A stretch of DNA of 64,000 nt from Chitinophagales bacterium (GCA_013297745.1 JAAFIM010000010.1:1-64000), one strand, 5' to 3'. Positions 26,151 through 35,627 are shown, numbered from the stretch's first letter. Program-made: numbers and translations. Notes: generated by a model not told the origin, from the sequence alone.

Positions 26151-28025
26151 ATGTGTGGAATTGCGGGCGCGGTAACTTGGTCAAATCATCAGTATTTAGA
26201 CCAACAAACCTTGCAAAATATGGCGCAACCTTTGCGCTTTCGTGGGCCTGATGCGGGCGATTTTTTGCTAACTTCACAAGGCGATACGCAAATAGCTTTC
26301 GCACATAAAAGGTTGAGTATCATAGATTTATCCGCCAATGGCAATCAACCAATGTTTAGCGGTAGTCGCCAAACTGTTATCGTTTTCAACGGGGAAATTT
26401 ACAACTACAAACCACTCAAGCAAGAGCTGGAAAAAGTGGGCGTGCAGTTCAAAACCAACTCGGATACTGAAGTTTTGCTGGAAGGTTTTGAGCGTTGGGG
26501 AATGGATATTTTGCTGGAGAAAATAGATGGAATGTTTGCCATCGCTTTATACGATTTCAAACGGTCAAAATTGTATCTGGTCAGGGACAGATTTGGGAAA
26601 AAACCTTTGTACTATCAAATGGTGGGCGAACAGTTGGCTTTTAGCTCGGATATTCGCAGTTTCAACGCTTTGCCCACGCCCAAAACGCTAAATTTGCACG
26701 CTTTTGGCTATTTTTTGTCCGAATTGGCGACCCCGCGTTACGACAGCATTTGGCAAGAGATTGAGCGCGTTCCCCATTCGCATTATATTTGCGTGGATAA
26801 AAACGGGCTGCGGGTGGAACAGTATTGGCGTTTGGATTTTAAAACCACTTGCCAGCTTTCTACAGCCGAAATTTTGAACGAAACGGATAAATTATTCACT
26901 CAAGCGGTGGAAAAAAGGCTGGTGGCTGATGTCAATGTTGCCGCCCAATTAAGCGGCGGGATAGATTCTTCGCTGGTGGTGGCGAAAATGGCGCAGTTGT
27001 CCGATAAAAAAATCAACACGTATTCTGTAGGTTTTGAACATCAGGATTATAACGAACTGCCTTATGCTCAACAAGTTGCGAAACGTTACAACACCCAACA
27101 CCACGAGTTTATGATGCAGCCACATTCTATAGAAACGGCTAATGAACTGATTTGGGAATATGGCGAGCCTTTCGCCGACGTTTCTATGATTCCTTCCTAT
27201 CTGATTTGTAAAGAAATTTCCAAAACGGAAAAAGTGGTTTGTGGGGGCGACGGCGGCGATGAGTTGTTTTCTGGCTATCATTCTTATTATGTAACCCATA
27301 AGTTGGATAAGGTAAAAAATTACGCTGGGTTTTCCCCTTTGGCTAATCTGGTGGCGAAAATTATCCCCACTTACAGAACCAAATTTTTGGCTCAACTGCT
27401 CCAACTCGCCCAAAAACCGCAATGGACACTCATCAATAGAAATATGGGTTTTTCGCCCGCCGAAATTGCGCAACTTATTCCCAATCAACCACTTGTGGCT
27501 GGGGCTTTGGAGAAAGAACATAGACAAATTTGGCGTTTGTACGAAAAAAATGCAGAACCCTTACTCAAAAAGGTTCTGCACGCTTCGCTTTCTACGCGGT
27601 TGTTGTCTGATTATTTGGTCAAAGTGGATAGGGCTTCTATGGCGGCTTCTTTGGAGATGCGCTCGCCCTTTTTGGATAAAAATTTGGCTGAATTTGCTTT
27701 TAGTTTGTCTGAAAATCAACTGATGTTACCCCACGGGAATAAAAGCGTCTTAAAATTACTATCTGAACGTTATCTGCCCCGTGAGGTGATTTATCGCCCC
27801 AAAAAGGGGTTTGGCGTGCCTATAGACCATTGGTTTAGAAAAGAGTTAAAACCTCACTTTCAGGCTGTAGTTTTGGAACAAAAACAGCAATTTATAGACT
27901 TAAATTATAATTTTATCGCGCAATTGTTGGAACGGCACGCTGCGGGAGAAGACCACACGCATAAACTTTGGGTGTTGTACGTTTTCCACGTGTGGGCAAA
28001 TCAGCAGCAAAAGGCTAATTTTTAG
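26151..28025 (+). CDS. asnB: Glutamine-dependent asparagine synthase-family amidotransferase
   Basis: A 624-residue class II amidotransferase. The N-terminal nucleophile Cys2 (MCGIAGAV) and the FNGEIYN/SDTEVLLEG segments form the glutaminase. The synthase half carries the ATP pyrophosphatase loop SGGIDSS at about 268 and GGDGGDELFSGY near 366. It could make asparagine from aspartate. As the last gene of a polysaccharide operon that also has a HexNAcA-forming dehydrogenase, it may instead amidate a uronic-acid sugar, as WbpS-type enzymes do in some O-antigen clusters. That is inference. It converges on the next gene with a 4-bp overlap. Confidence 0.9.
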   Translation: MCGIAGAVTWSNHQYLDQQTLQNMAQPLRFRGPDAGDFLLTSQGDTQIAFAHKRLSIIDLSANGNQPMFSGSRQTVIVFNGEIYNYKPLKQELEKVGVQFKTNSDTEVLLEGFERWGMDILLEKIDGMFAIALYDFKRSKLYLVRDRFGKKPLYYQMVGEQLAFSSDIRSFNALPTPKTLNLHAFGYFLSELATPRYDSIWQEIERVPHSHYICVDKNGLRVEQYWRLDFKTTCQLSTAEILNETDKLFTQAVEKRLVADVNVAAQLSGGIDSSLVVAKMAQLSDKKINTYSVGFEHQDYNELPYAQQVAKRYNTQHHEFMMQPHSIETANELIWEYGEPFADVSMIPSYLICKEISKTEKVVCGGDGGDELFSGYHSYYVTHKLDKVKNYAGFSPLANLVAKIIPTYRTKFLAQLLQLAQKPQWTLINRNMGFSPAEIAQLIPNQPLVAGALEKEHRQIWRLYEKNAEPLLKKVLHASLSTRLLSDYLVKVDRASMAASLEMRSPFLDKNLAEFAFSLSENQLMLPHGNKSVLKLLSERYLPREVIYRPKKGFGVPIDHWFRKELKPHFQAVVLEQKQQFIDLNYNFIAQLLERHAAGEDHTHKLWVLYVFHVWANQQQKANF

Positions 28026-28408
28026 CGGTGGCTTTTGTCGGCGGTAGCGGCGCGGATATTTTGCAACTCTTGCCCACTTTCGCTTTTTTTTATGGTGCTA
28101 ACGCTTTTTTGTTGGTTTTTATACTGGGTTTGAAACTGTTCGCAAATGGCTATCGTACAAACTAAGCAGCTGAACATCAACCATTTGTAATTACCTAAAA
28201 AAGCTAGAAATGCGACGGATAAAAGGATAAAAATCATCAGTTCTGTTTGTTGTATATAACTTGCACAGGCCAACAAAGCGGATAAAATCCAAGAAATTTG
28301 TTTTTTATGCTTCCACTTCAAAATTTTATGATTGATGCTAAAATGATTGATACTGTTTAGTTTTTTTGTACGCATATTTTTTATCCGATTAACGTTTTTT
28401 TGAACCAT
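28022..28408 (-). CDS. Small basic membrane protein, function unknown
   Basis: The 128-residue product has a Lys/Asn-rich N terminus followed by two or three hydrophobic segments (about residues 38-52, 57-75 and 76-90) and a polar C-terminal tail. An internal Met at about residue 12 is an alternative start. No family was recognised. It is convergent with asnB (stop codons overlap) and divergent from the LpxH-like gene. The clear membrane pattern supports a real gene, though base composition alone could produce it. Confidence 0.5.
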   Translation of the reverse strand: MVQKNVNRIKNMRTKKLNSINHFSINHKILKWKHKKQISWILSALLACASYIQQTELMIFILLSVAFLAFLGNYKWLMFSCLVCTIAICEQFQTQYKNQQKSVSTIKKSESGQELQNIRAATADKSHR

Positions 28409-28433
28409 TTTATTATAATTATAGTCATTTGGT

Positions 28434-29174
28434 ATGATATATTTTGCCTCTGATTTTCATTTGGGCGCGCCCAATGCAGCAAAAAGCCGCGAACGCGAGC
28501 TAAAAATTGTTGCTTGGTTGGATAGCATAAGTCACGATGCTACCGAATTATTTTTGGTTGGGGATATTTTTGATATGTGGTTTGAGTATAAAACTGTAGT
28601 TCCTAAAGGCTTTTTACGATTTTTGTCCAGTATAGTAACACTTCGTCAGCGTGGGGTAGAAATTCATTTATTTTCGGGCAATCACGATATTTGGTTTTTT
28701 GATTATTTTAGCAACGAGTTGGGGATACATATTTATCATAAACCCGCAGTTTTTGAGCGAAATGCTAAGTTTTTTTTCGTGGGACACGGCGACGGTTTGG
28801 GACCTAATGATACAGGGTATAAAATTATGAAAAAATTTTTTAGAAACCGTTTCTGTCAGTTTTTGTTCGGTTGGATTCATCCCGATGTTGGGCTGCGGCT
28901 GGCATCTTATCTATCGCGCAAAAGTAGAGCTTCTCAACCCCAAAAAGAAGTGTTTGTGAATGCAGAAAAAGAATGGTTGTTCGCTTATGCCAACAGAAAA
29001 TTGCAGCAATTGCCTCATATAGATTTTTTTGTATTTGGTCATCGCCATTTGCCTTTAGACCTCGTTTTGGACAATCAACAATCGCGTTATATCAATCTGG
29101 GAGAATGGATTAACCACCAATCTTATGCCATTTTTGACCAAAACAACCTGCAACTGAAATTTTATAAAGAATAA
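28434..29174 (+). CDS. lpxH: UDP-2,3-diacylglucosamine diphosphatase-like metallophosphoesterase
   Basis: LpxH hydrolyses UDP-2,3-diacylglucosamine to lipid X in lipid A synthesis at the inner-membrane face. The 246-residue protein has all calcineurin-like metal motifs: ASDFHLGAP, VGDIFDMWFE, FSGNHD, FFVGHGDGLGP and FVFGHRHLPLD. IHPDVGLRLASYLSRKSR corresponds to the LpxH helical insertion. Length fits the family. The gene sits next to a surface glycan locus, consistent with lipopolysaccharide assembly, and 9 bp ahead of a secreted protein gene. Confidence 0.88.
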   Translation: MIYFASDFHLGAPNAAKSRERELKIVAWLDSISHDATELFLVGDIFDMWFEYKTVVPKGFLRFLSSIVTLRQRGVEIHLFSGNHDIWFFDYFSNELGIHIYHKPAVFERNAKFFFVGHGDGLGPNDTGYKIMKKFFRNRFCQFLFGWIHPDVGLRLASYLSRKSRASQPQKEVFVNAEKEWLFAYANRKLQQLPHIDFFVFGHRHLPLDLVLDNQQSRYINLGEWINHQSYAIFDQNNLQLKFYKE

Positions 29175-29183
29175 ATTTTACCT

Positions 29184-29984
29184 ATGCGTATTTTTTCGTT
29201 ATTTGCTGCTCTTTTTTTCTTTTTTTTATCCCTTCAAGCTCAAGATTTAATCCCCGTTTATTCTCTACCGCAATCGGCGCAGTTGATGTATTTGGATAAA
29301 ATTGGCAATTTTTACACGGTGGAAGATTATACCCTAACCAAATACGATGCGGCTGGCGAGCCTGTTTTTGTGTATAATGATAACCAAAATGGCAAAATTA
29401 GCCACGCTGATTTTTCCAACCCGTTGCAGCCTTTATTGTACTATTCGTTTTATTCGCGGGCTGTTTTGTTGGATAGAACTTTAAACAAACAAAGCTTGTT
29501 GGATTTTTCCCAAATTACCGACGGCGAGTATTTGGCTTGTGTTTCGTTGGCTTCAGACAATAATGTTTGGATTTATAACCCCAATACTTTTACTATAGAA
29601 AAATTGGATAAATTTGCCCAACCTATTTATAAAAGCGCAGATTTGGGGACTTTGGTTGACCAAAATGGGTTTTATCCAGAGTTGATTGTTGAATATGAAA
29701 ATCATTTGTATTTGTATGAGCCTAATGTTGGGCTGTTGTGCTTTGATTTGTTTGCCAATTATCAAAAAACTATCCCTATTCGGGGGGTTGCTGCGCTGCA
29801 GTTTTATCAAAAGCAAGTTTTTTATACTTATGCTAATCAATTGTATGTTTATAACTTGGATACCGAACAGGGGCAAACTCTAAACTATAAGTTGCCAGAA
29901 AAATCTATCTTGCAATTTTTGATATTTCAAAATTATATTTGGTTGCGCTTGGATGATAGCATAGATTGTTTTAAAATTGATTAG
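29184..29984 (+). CDS. Secreted beta-propeller-like protein, function unknown
   Basis: The 266-residue product has a signal peptide (MRIFSLFAALFFFFLSLQAQ) and then a succession of short aromatic beta-strand pairs: FYTVEDYTLTKYD, LLYYSFYSRAVLLD, NVWIYNPNTFTIEKLD, LYLYEPNVGLLCFD and VFYTYANQLYVYNLD. They repeat at roughly 40-residue intervals, like blades of a propeller. It starts 9 bp after the lpxH-like gene and is probably co-transcribed. It may be periplasmic or surface-located. I recognise no named family. Confidence 0.65.
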   Translation: MRIFSLFAALFFFFLSLQAQDLIPVYSLPQSAQLMYLDKIGNFYTVEDYTLTKYDAAGEPVFVYNDNQNGKISHADFSNPLQPLLYYSFYSRAVLLDRTLNKQSLLDFSQITDGEYLACVSLASDNNVWIYNPNTFTIEKLDKFAQPIYKSADLGTLVDQNGFYPELIVEYENHLYLYEPNVGLLCFDLFANYQKTIPIRGVAALQFYQKQVFYTYANQLYVYNLDTEQGQTLNYKLPEKSILQFLIFQNYIWLRLDDSIDCFKID

Positions 29985-29994
29985 TATTTTTATC

Positions 29995-30028
29995 TTAAAG
30001 CAAATTTTTATCCTAAGTTTGCTTTTTT
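29995..30028 (+). terminator. Rho-independent terminator
   Basis: The stem AAGCAAA/TTTGCTT with a 12-base loop and a T run lies directly behind the propeller-like gene. Confidence 0.65.
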
Positions 30029-30109
30029 GTTTATTATAAATTTTTATTTTACAATATATATATTTATGATAAAATATAACAAAAAATGTGCTTTTTTACA
30101 AATAAGTAA

Positions 30110-30318
30110 AGAAAAAAAAACAACAAAAAAGCCCTTCCTTTGCAAGAAGAGCCACGTTCATAATAGTAGGTCGCAAGATTATAATTTCATCAACTTTTCT
30201 GCATTGTATTATTTTATCTCGTTTGTTGACACAAAAATAGCGCGAGTTTGCGATTCCCACAAATCATTTTTTTTGCCAACTGTACGATTCAAGTGCTTGA
30301 GCAAGCTGCGAAAATATA
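30110..30318 (-). ncRNA. Candidate small RNA with its own terminator (unassigned)
   Basis: The interval 29985-30441 has no credible protein gene. On the minus strand a stable hairpin (GGCUCUUC/GAAGGGC with one G-U pair, 30131-30153) is followed by a long T run, typical of a terminator. About 160 bases upstream on that strand TATATTTT (30311-30318) resembles a -7 element. Between them no ORF of note is present. A short structured RNA of about 170-180 nt is possible. I could not fold it convincingly as 6S, SRP or tmRNA. Confidence 0.25.
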
Positions 30319-30369
30319 TATTATTTTATTTTTAATTTTTTTAAATAAGTAAAATATGGAAAATGTTTG

Positions 30370-30377
30370 TATCTTTG
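30370..30377 (+). promoter_or_regulatory. Candidate -7 element of the pheT operon
   Basis: TATCTTTG is an exact TAnnTTTG match 64 bases before the pheT start codon. The upstream region is T-rich without an obvious TTTG. Confidence 0.5.
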
Positions 30378-30441
30378 CGCTGAAAATATAATTTTTTGCT
30401 ACGGTTTTGCTAATAAATAGCTGATTTATAATTATTTATAA

Positions 30442-32904
30442 ATGAAAATTTCTTTAAGTTGGCTTCGCCAATATGTTCAAATTGATATAACTCCCGCAGA
30501 AGTTGCTGATTTACTGACCAATATAGGACTAGAAGTAGAAGGTGAAACTGTTGTGGAAATGATAAAAGGCGGTCTAAAAGGATTGCTAATAGGGGAGGTT
30601 TTGACCTGCCAACGCCACCCCAACGCCGATAAATTGTCGCTTACTACGGTAAAAGTAGCAGAAGATAAAATTTTATCTATAGTTTGTGGCGCGCCCAATG
30701 TGGCCGCTGGTCAAAAAGTGGTGGTTGCCACAGAAGGCTGTACAGTTCATCCCACAGAGGGAGAACCTTTTACGATAAAAAAGGGTAAAATTCGCGGCGA
30801 AGCGTCCGAAGGGATGATTTGTGCTGAAGATGAAATCGGTTTGGGCAAAAGCCACGACGGGATTTTAATCCTGCCCGCTGACGCACCCGTAGGAAAGTTG
30901 TTTGCAGAGTACCAAAAATTAGAATCTGACCTCGTTTGGGACATCAATTTGACCCCTAATCGCTGCGATGCAATGGGACATTATGGGGTGGCTTTTGATT
31001 TGGCTGCTGCTATGCAAATTCAACTACAAAAATCTCCAAAAGCCCAGCGTGCCGATGTTTCCGCTTTCGCACAATTGCCATCAACCAATAATTTGCCGAT
31101 TTCTATAGATATAAAAGATGCTAATCAATGCCCCCGTTATGCTGGGATTTGTATAGAAAATGTTAGCGTACAACCCTCGCCCAAATGGTTGCAAAACCGT
31201 TTGATAGCTTTAGGGTTAAATCCTATCAATAATATCGTGGATGTTACCAACTTTGTGCTGCACGAGTTGGGACAACCTTTACACGCTTTTGATTACGAAG
31301 CGATTGCAGGGCAAAAAATCACAGTACAAACTTTAGCAGCTGCCACCAAATTCAAAACTTTGGACGGGGTAGAACGCAGTTTGCACGCCGACGACTTGAT
31401 GATTTGCGATGGTACAAACGCGCCCCTTTGTATGGCGGGCGTATTTGGGGGCGAACATTCGGGGGTAAAAGCCAGCACCAAGAATATATTTTTGGAAATC
31501 GCCCATTTCAACCCCATCCAAATCAGAAAAAGCAGTATGCGCCACAACCTGCGCACGGATGCAGCCACCCGTTTTGAGAAAACTACCGATATTAACCAGA
31601 TTTCTTACGCCTTGCAAAGAGCAGCTTTGTTGATTATAGAAACAGCGGGGGGCAATTTAGCATCTCCTTTATTAGATTTTTATCCAGTGCCTCTGGCCAA
31701 AGTTCAGGTTCAATTATCTTATTACAACGTCAATCGCCTGTTGGGTTTGACCATACCCCCAAGTGAATTGAAAGCTATCTTAGCGGCTTTGGATATGGAT
31801 ATTTTATCCGAAACCGAAACGGGATTATTGTTGGCTGTTCCTACCAATAAAGCTGATGTCAATCGGGAAGCTGATGTGATTGAGGAAATTTTGCGCATTT
31901 ATGGTTATAATCGGGTAGAAACACCCACCACTTTATCCTCAATTTTATCGTTTGAAGCGCGTCCCAATCCCGTAAAGGTTAAAAATCTCATCGCGGATAT
32001 GTTGGCGAGCGCAGGTTTCAACGAAATGATGGCTACTTCTATGTGTAAATCCGCTTATTTCAAACAGATGATGCCCTCAACTGAAGCGGAATTGGTTTAT
32101 GTCAATAACACCTCCAACCAGCATTTGGATATTATGCGCGCCGATATGATTTTCAGCGGGTTGGAAGTGATTGCGCACAACCAAAACCGCCAAAATAGCG
32201 ACTTGCGTTTGTACGAATTTGGCAAAACTTATCACCAAAAAGGGGAGAAAAAGTACCAAGAACAACAACATTTGTCTTTGTTTATGACGGGCGCAACTTT
32301 CGCGACCAATTGGCTGCAAAAAGAGGCAAAAATGAGCGACTTTTTCCACCTAAAATCAGCCGTTGAGTTGGTTTTGCAACGTTTGGGAATTGCTGCTGGC
32401 TCGTACCAACAACAAAATTTGCCCGAAGATAACGAACTTTTTGCTTTTGGGTTGAATTTTGGGCGCGGAAAACAGCCAATAGTGCAGTTTGGACAGGTCA
32501 AAAAGTCCATTTTGGTAGAAATGGGGATAAAAAATCCCGTATTTTATGCCGATTTTAATTGGGATAATTTGCTAAAAATGATAGAAAAGCAAAAAATTGG
32601 GTTCAAATCTTTACCTAAATTCCCTGTGGTGCGTCGCGACTTGGCTCTGGTGGTGGATAAAAACCAGAAATTTGCCCAAATAGAAGAAATTGCCAACAAA
32701 ACCGCCAAAAAACTACTCAAAGAAATTCATTTGTTCGACCACTTTGAAAACGAAACTTATCAAGCTCAGGGCAAAAAATCTTATGCGGTGAGTTTCTTAT
32801 TCCAAGATGAACAAAAAACACTTCGAGACGCTGATATAGACGCCTTGATGAGCCAACTTATAGCCCAATTTGAAAAACAGTTGCAGGCTGTAGTTCGTAA
32901 GTAA
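30442..32904 (+). CDS. pheT: Phenylalanine-tRNA ligase beta subunit
   Basis: PheT pairs with PheS (not in this window) to charge tRNA-Phe. The 820-residue product has the usual bacterial length and order. The N terminus is MKISLSWLRQYV, followed by a tRNA-binding OB domain (about 40-150, GLLIGEVLTCQRHPNADKL). The B3/B4 editing region comes next (NNIVDVTNFVLHELGQPLHAFD), then B5 (NVNRLLGLTIPPSELKAIL), the catalytic-like core, and a C-terminal FDX-ACB anticodon-binding domain (FPVVRRDLALVVDKNQKFAQIEEI). It heads a same-strand run with the coiled-coil protein, zapA and rny, an order common in Bacteroidota. Confidence 0.97.
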   Translation: MKISLSWLRQYVQIDITPAEVADLLTNIGLEVEGETVVEMIKGGLKGLLIGEVLTCQRHPNADKLSLTTVKVAEDKILSIVCGAPNVAAGQKVVVATEGCTVHPTEGEPFTIKKGKIRGEASEGMICAEDEIGLGKSHDGILILPADAPVGKLFAEYQKLESDLVWDINLTPNRCDAMGHYGVAFDLAAAMQIQLQKSPKAQRADVSAFAQLPSTNNLPISIDIKDANQCPRYAGICIENVSVQPSPKWLQNRLIALGLNPINNIVDVTNFVLHELGQPLHAFDYEAIAGQKITVQTLAAATKFKTLDGVERSLHADDLMICDGTNAPLCMAGVFGGEHSGVKASTKNIFLEIAHFNPIQIRKSSMRHNLRTDAATRFEKTTDINQISYALQRAALLIIETAGGNLASPLLDFYPVPLAKVQVQLSYYNVNRLLGLTIPPSELKAILAALDMDILSETETGLLLAVPTNKADVNREADVIEEILRIYGYNRVETPTTLSSILSFEARPNPVKVKNLIADMLASAGFNEMMATSMCKSAYFKQMMPSTEAELVYVNNTSNQHLDIMRADMIFSGLEVIAHNQNRQNSDLRLYEFGKTYHQKGEKKYQEQQHLSLFMTGATFATNWLQKEAKMSDFFHLKSAVELVLQRLGIAAGSYQQQNLPEDNELFAFGLNFGRGKQPIVQFGQVKKSILVEMGIKNPVFYADFNWDNLLKMIEKQKIGFKSLPKFPVVRRDLALVVDKNQKFAQIEEIANKTAKKLLKEIHLFDHFENETYQAQGKKSYAVSFLFQDEQKTLRDADIDALMSQLIAQFEKQLQAVVRK

Positions 32905-32944
32905 AAATCTCTTATTTTATCACAAAACTCTTTTTTGATTTGAT

Positions 32945-33235
32945 ATGGAAAACAGTTGGGAAGCTACAATCCAAAACCTTGACACAAAAATTAGGCAGCT
33001 TGCTGCCCAAAATGCCCATTACAAGCGTATTTGCAACGATTTATTGGCTAGCAAAAAACAATTAGAGCAAGAAAATGAAGCGTTACGCCAACAAGCTCAA
33101 CCCAACCCAATGCCAAGCCAAAGCTCTAATCGCGATGTGGATTTTGAGCAAGAAAAAAACTTTTTGAAACAACAAATTCAACAGCATATCCAAAATATAG
33201 ACGCTTGTGCCGAATGGATTGCGCAGTTGCCCTAA
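32945..33235 (+). CDS. Short coiled-coil protein upstream of zapA
   Basis: The 96-residue cytoplasmic protein is almost wholly helical, with heptad-like spacing through residues 5-55 (NLDTKIRQLAAQNAHYKRICNDLL..) and a second helix (EQEKNFLKQQIQQHIQNIDACAEWI). It lies 40 bp after pheT, and its stop codon precedes the zapA start by only 16 bases. The position suggests a role with ZapA or in cell division, but that is inferred from location. Confidence 0.7.
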   Translation: MENSWEATIQNLDTKIRQLAAQNAHYKRICNDLLASKKQLEQENEALRQQAQPNPMPSQSSNRDVDFEQEKNFLKQQIQQHIQNIDACAEWIAQLP

Positions 33236-33251
33236 TCATTTATTTAAGAAA

Positions 33252-33551
33252 ATGCCCAAAGAGTCTCTTTACGAAATACACGTGCTAATAGCTGGTCGCA
33301 AATACCCGCTTATGGTTAGTACCCAAGAAGAAGATAGTGTGCGCGAGTTGGTCCGTAATCTCAACTCTCAAATAGATGAATTGCACGCGCGCTATGCCAG
33401 CCGACTTTCCAAACAGGATATTATGGCTATGTTGTTGCTTACCTATGGAAAAGAATTGATGGAAATGCAGCACAAATTGGCTGATTTTGAACAATATCTT
33501 GACCAACTGAACGATTTAGACCAATTGCTTGATGGGACATTAAGCAAATGA
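33252..33551 (+). CDS. zapA: Cell division protein ZapA
   Basis: ZapA cross-links FtsZ protofilaments at mid-cell. The start is ATG 33252 (MPKESLYEIHVLIAGRKYPL); the longer reading from 33207 would overlap the previous gene and lacks conservation-like features. The 99-residue product has the family layout: an N-terminal beta-strand domain with GRKYPLMV, DSVRELVRNLNSQIDELHARYA, and a long C-terminal coiled coil (DIMAMLLLTYGKELMEMQHKL). It is followed by rny after 48 bp. Confidence 0.85.
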   Translation: MPKESLYEIHVLIAGRKYPLMVSTQEEDSVRELVRNLNSQIDELHARYASRLSKQDIMAMLLLTYGKELMEMQHKLADFEQYLDQLNDLDQLLDGTLSK

Positions 33552-33599
33552 GGCCGCTTTTTATAAAATATATAACTTCTTTAATTACAGACCCGAAAA

Positions 33600-35300
33600 A
33601 TGGAAATTGCTATCGGAATAGCCGCGCTGCTCATTGGGCTAGTGTTAGGTTATTTATTGGGGGCAAAGGCTTTTGATAAATTAAGCAAGGCAAAAGTAGA
33701 CGAACAAAAGCGCAAAGAAGCTGAAATGGAACAAAACTTGAACCAAATCCGCGAAGACGCCAAAGAAAAATCTCGCCTTATTGTCAAAGAAGCCCAAGAA
33801 AAAGCCCAAAAAGAGGAAAATAGAGCCAAACAAATCCTCAAAGATGCCGAACAGAAATCAGAAGACCTTAAACAGAAAAAATTGGTAGAGGTTAAAGAGT
33901 TTTCTATACAGAAAAAAGAAGAACACGATGTCAAAGTCAAAGACTTTGAAGCCAAAGCTTCTAAACGCGAAACGCTTTTGAAAGAGGGCGAACTTAAGCA
34001 AAAAGAACGCGAGTCGGAATTGCGTATCCTTGAAAAAGAGGTTAAAAAACAGCAAACAGATGCGGAAAAATTGAGAGATAATTATGCTCAATTAAATTCA
34101 GAGTTAGAAACTCAACGCGAATTTATCCAAAAACAGGAAAATGATGTACTTTCTCGTTTAGAACAAATTGCTCAATTGACCGCTTTGGAAGCCAAAGAAG
34201 AGTTGGTGAAAATTATCCGCGAAAAAGCGGACGCAGAAGCTGATGCTTATATCCGCGAACGCCGCGCCATAGCCGAAGCCGAAGCGGGCAAAGAAGCCAA
34301 AAAGATAGTAATTGCTACCATCCAACGTATGGCGGCAGAACACACTATAGAAAATACCGTTTCTGTGTTCCCGCTAGATTCTGACGACCTCAAAGGGCAA
34401 ATTATCGGACGCGAAGGGCGCAATATCCGCGCGTTGGAACAAGCCACAGGGGTGGAGTTGATTGTTGATGATACTCCAGAAGCGATTTTGATTTCTAGCT
34501 TTGACCCTGTGCGCCGCGAAGTTTGCCGCCAATCTTTGCAGCGTTTGGTAGCTGACGGGCGCATTCACCCAGCGCGTATCGAAGAGGTGGTGAATAAAAC
34601 CAAAAAACAGTTGGAAGAGCAGATTATGGAAATTGGCAATCGTACCGTTTTGGAGTTGGGTATTCACGGCATCCAACCGCCTTTGGTGCGTATGGTTGGG
34701 CGTATGCGTTTCCGCTCGTCTTACGGTCAAAATTTGCTAAAACACTCTATAGAAGTTGCCAAATTATGCGGACTTATGGCCGCCGAATTGGGCTTAAACC
34801 CAAAAGAGGTTAAATTAGCCAAACGCGCTGGCTTGCTCCACGATATTGGCAAAGTGGTAGAGGAAGAAACCGAATTGCCACACGCTTTGGCTGGGATGAA
34901 ATTGTGCGAAAAATATGGCGAAAAACCTTCTATTATCAACGCCGTAGGCGCACACCACGATGAGATAGAGATGAAATTTATCATCTCTCCTTTAGTACAA
35001 ATTTGCGACTCCATTTCAGGCGCGCGCCCGGGCGCAAGACGCGAGATTTTGGAAAGTTATATCCAACGTATCAAAGATTTGGAAACTTTGGCTTCTTCTT
35101 ATACTGGAGTGGAAAAAGTTTATGCTATGCAAGCAGGGCGCGAATTGCGCGTGATTGTGGAAGCTGACCAAGTTTCAGACCAAGCAGCAGAAGAGATGTC
35201 TTTCCAAATGTCGCAACGTATCCAAAACGAGATGCAATATCCTGGACAGATTAAAATCACCGTTATCCGCGAAAAACGCGCTGTGTCTTATGCTAGATAA
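33600..35300 (+). CDS. rny: Ribonuclease Y
   Basis: Rny is a membrane-anchored endoribonuclease that starts mRNA decay. The 566-residue product begins with a single membrane helix ([18 protein letters not shown]), continues with a long charged coiled coil (about 25-200), and then a KH RNA-binding domain near 265 ([19 protein letters not shown]). The HD domain holds the catalytic LLHDIGK near residue 413 and GAHHDEIE downstream. Length and domain order match the family completely. A hairpin terminator follows. Confidence 0.96.
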   Translation: MEIAIGIAALLIGLVLGYLLGAKAFDKLSKAKVDEQKRKEAEMEQNLNQIREDAKEKSRLIVKEAQEKAQKEENRAKQILKDAEQKSEDLKQKKLVEVKEFSIQKKEEHDVKVKDFEAKASKRETLLKEGELKQKERESELRILEKEVKKQQTDAEKLRDNYAQLNSELETQREFIQKQENDVLSRLEQIAQLTALEAKEELVKIIREKADAEADAYIRERRAIAEAEAGKEAKKIVIATIQRMAAEHTIENTVSVFPLDSDDLKGQIIGREGRNIRALEQATGVELIVDDTPEAILISSFDPVRREVCRQSLQRLVADGRIHPARIEEVVNKTKKQLEEQIMEIGNRTVLELGIHGIQPPLVRMVGRMRFRSSYGQNLLKHSIEVAKLCGLMAAELGLNPKEVKLAKRAGLLHDIGKVVEEETELPHALAGMKLCEKYGEKPSIINAVGAHHDEIEMKFIISPLVQICDSISGARPGARREILESYIQRIKDLETLASSYTGVEKVYAMQAGRELRVIVEADQVSDQAAEEMSFQMSQRIQNEMQYPGQIKITVIREKRAVSYAR

Positions 35301-35320
35301 TTAGTGGATTTATACCAATA

Positions 35321-35357
35321 AAAAAAAGGGCTTACTATCGCAGTAAGTCCTTTTTTA
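35321..35357 (+). terminator. Rho-independent terminator of the pheT-zapA-rny run
   Basis: The stem AGGGCTTACT/AGTAAGTCCT is flanked by A on the left and a run of T on the right, 20 bases behind rny. Confidence 0.8.
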
Positions 35358-35361
35358 TTTT

Positions 35362-35627
35362 GAAGTTGTTTAGTATGATTTTTTATCTTTTAATTTCTCT
35401 GTGTTGTGCGGGACTAAAGTCCCAGCACAATTGAGATTTAGGATTTTTTCGCGCTTTTGGGGCTAAAGCCCCGCGCGTTTTATAGTTTTATTAATCAATA
35501 CCAACGGGTTTTAACCCGTTGAAAGACAAAAAAAACGATTACAACAGACTTTAGTCTGTTGCTTAAAAGACATAAATGGTTGTTTTTTTTAATTGAAAAT
35601 ATAGAAAAATTCTTACTAAACAACTTC
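35362..35627. repeat. MITE-like element, family 1, copy A
   Basis: This 266-bp segment has perfect 14-bp terminal inverted repeats: GAAGTTGTTTAGTA at 35362-35375 and its complement at 35614-35627. Inside are four short hairpins: GGGACTAAAGTCCC, GGGGCTAAAGCCCC inside GCGC arms, ACGGGTTTTAACCCGT and CAGACTTTAGTCTG. An inverted, otherwise near-identical copy lies at 63276-63561. No ORF or transposase is present. It fills most of the gene-free interval between rny and the DUF4349 gene. Confidence 0.85.

Noticed and set aside
26949-27527. 192-codon minus-strand ORF inside asnB
   Set aside because: Shadow of the asnB reading frame; its product is Arg/His/Phe-rich with no coherent fold.
30027-30335. 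102-codon plus-strand ORF before pheT
   Set aside because: Composition is a string of Phe, Lys, Ile and Tyr typical of AT-rich non-coding DNA, it runs through a terminator hairpin, and no domain or signal is visible.
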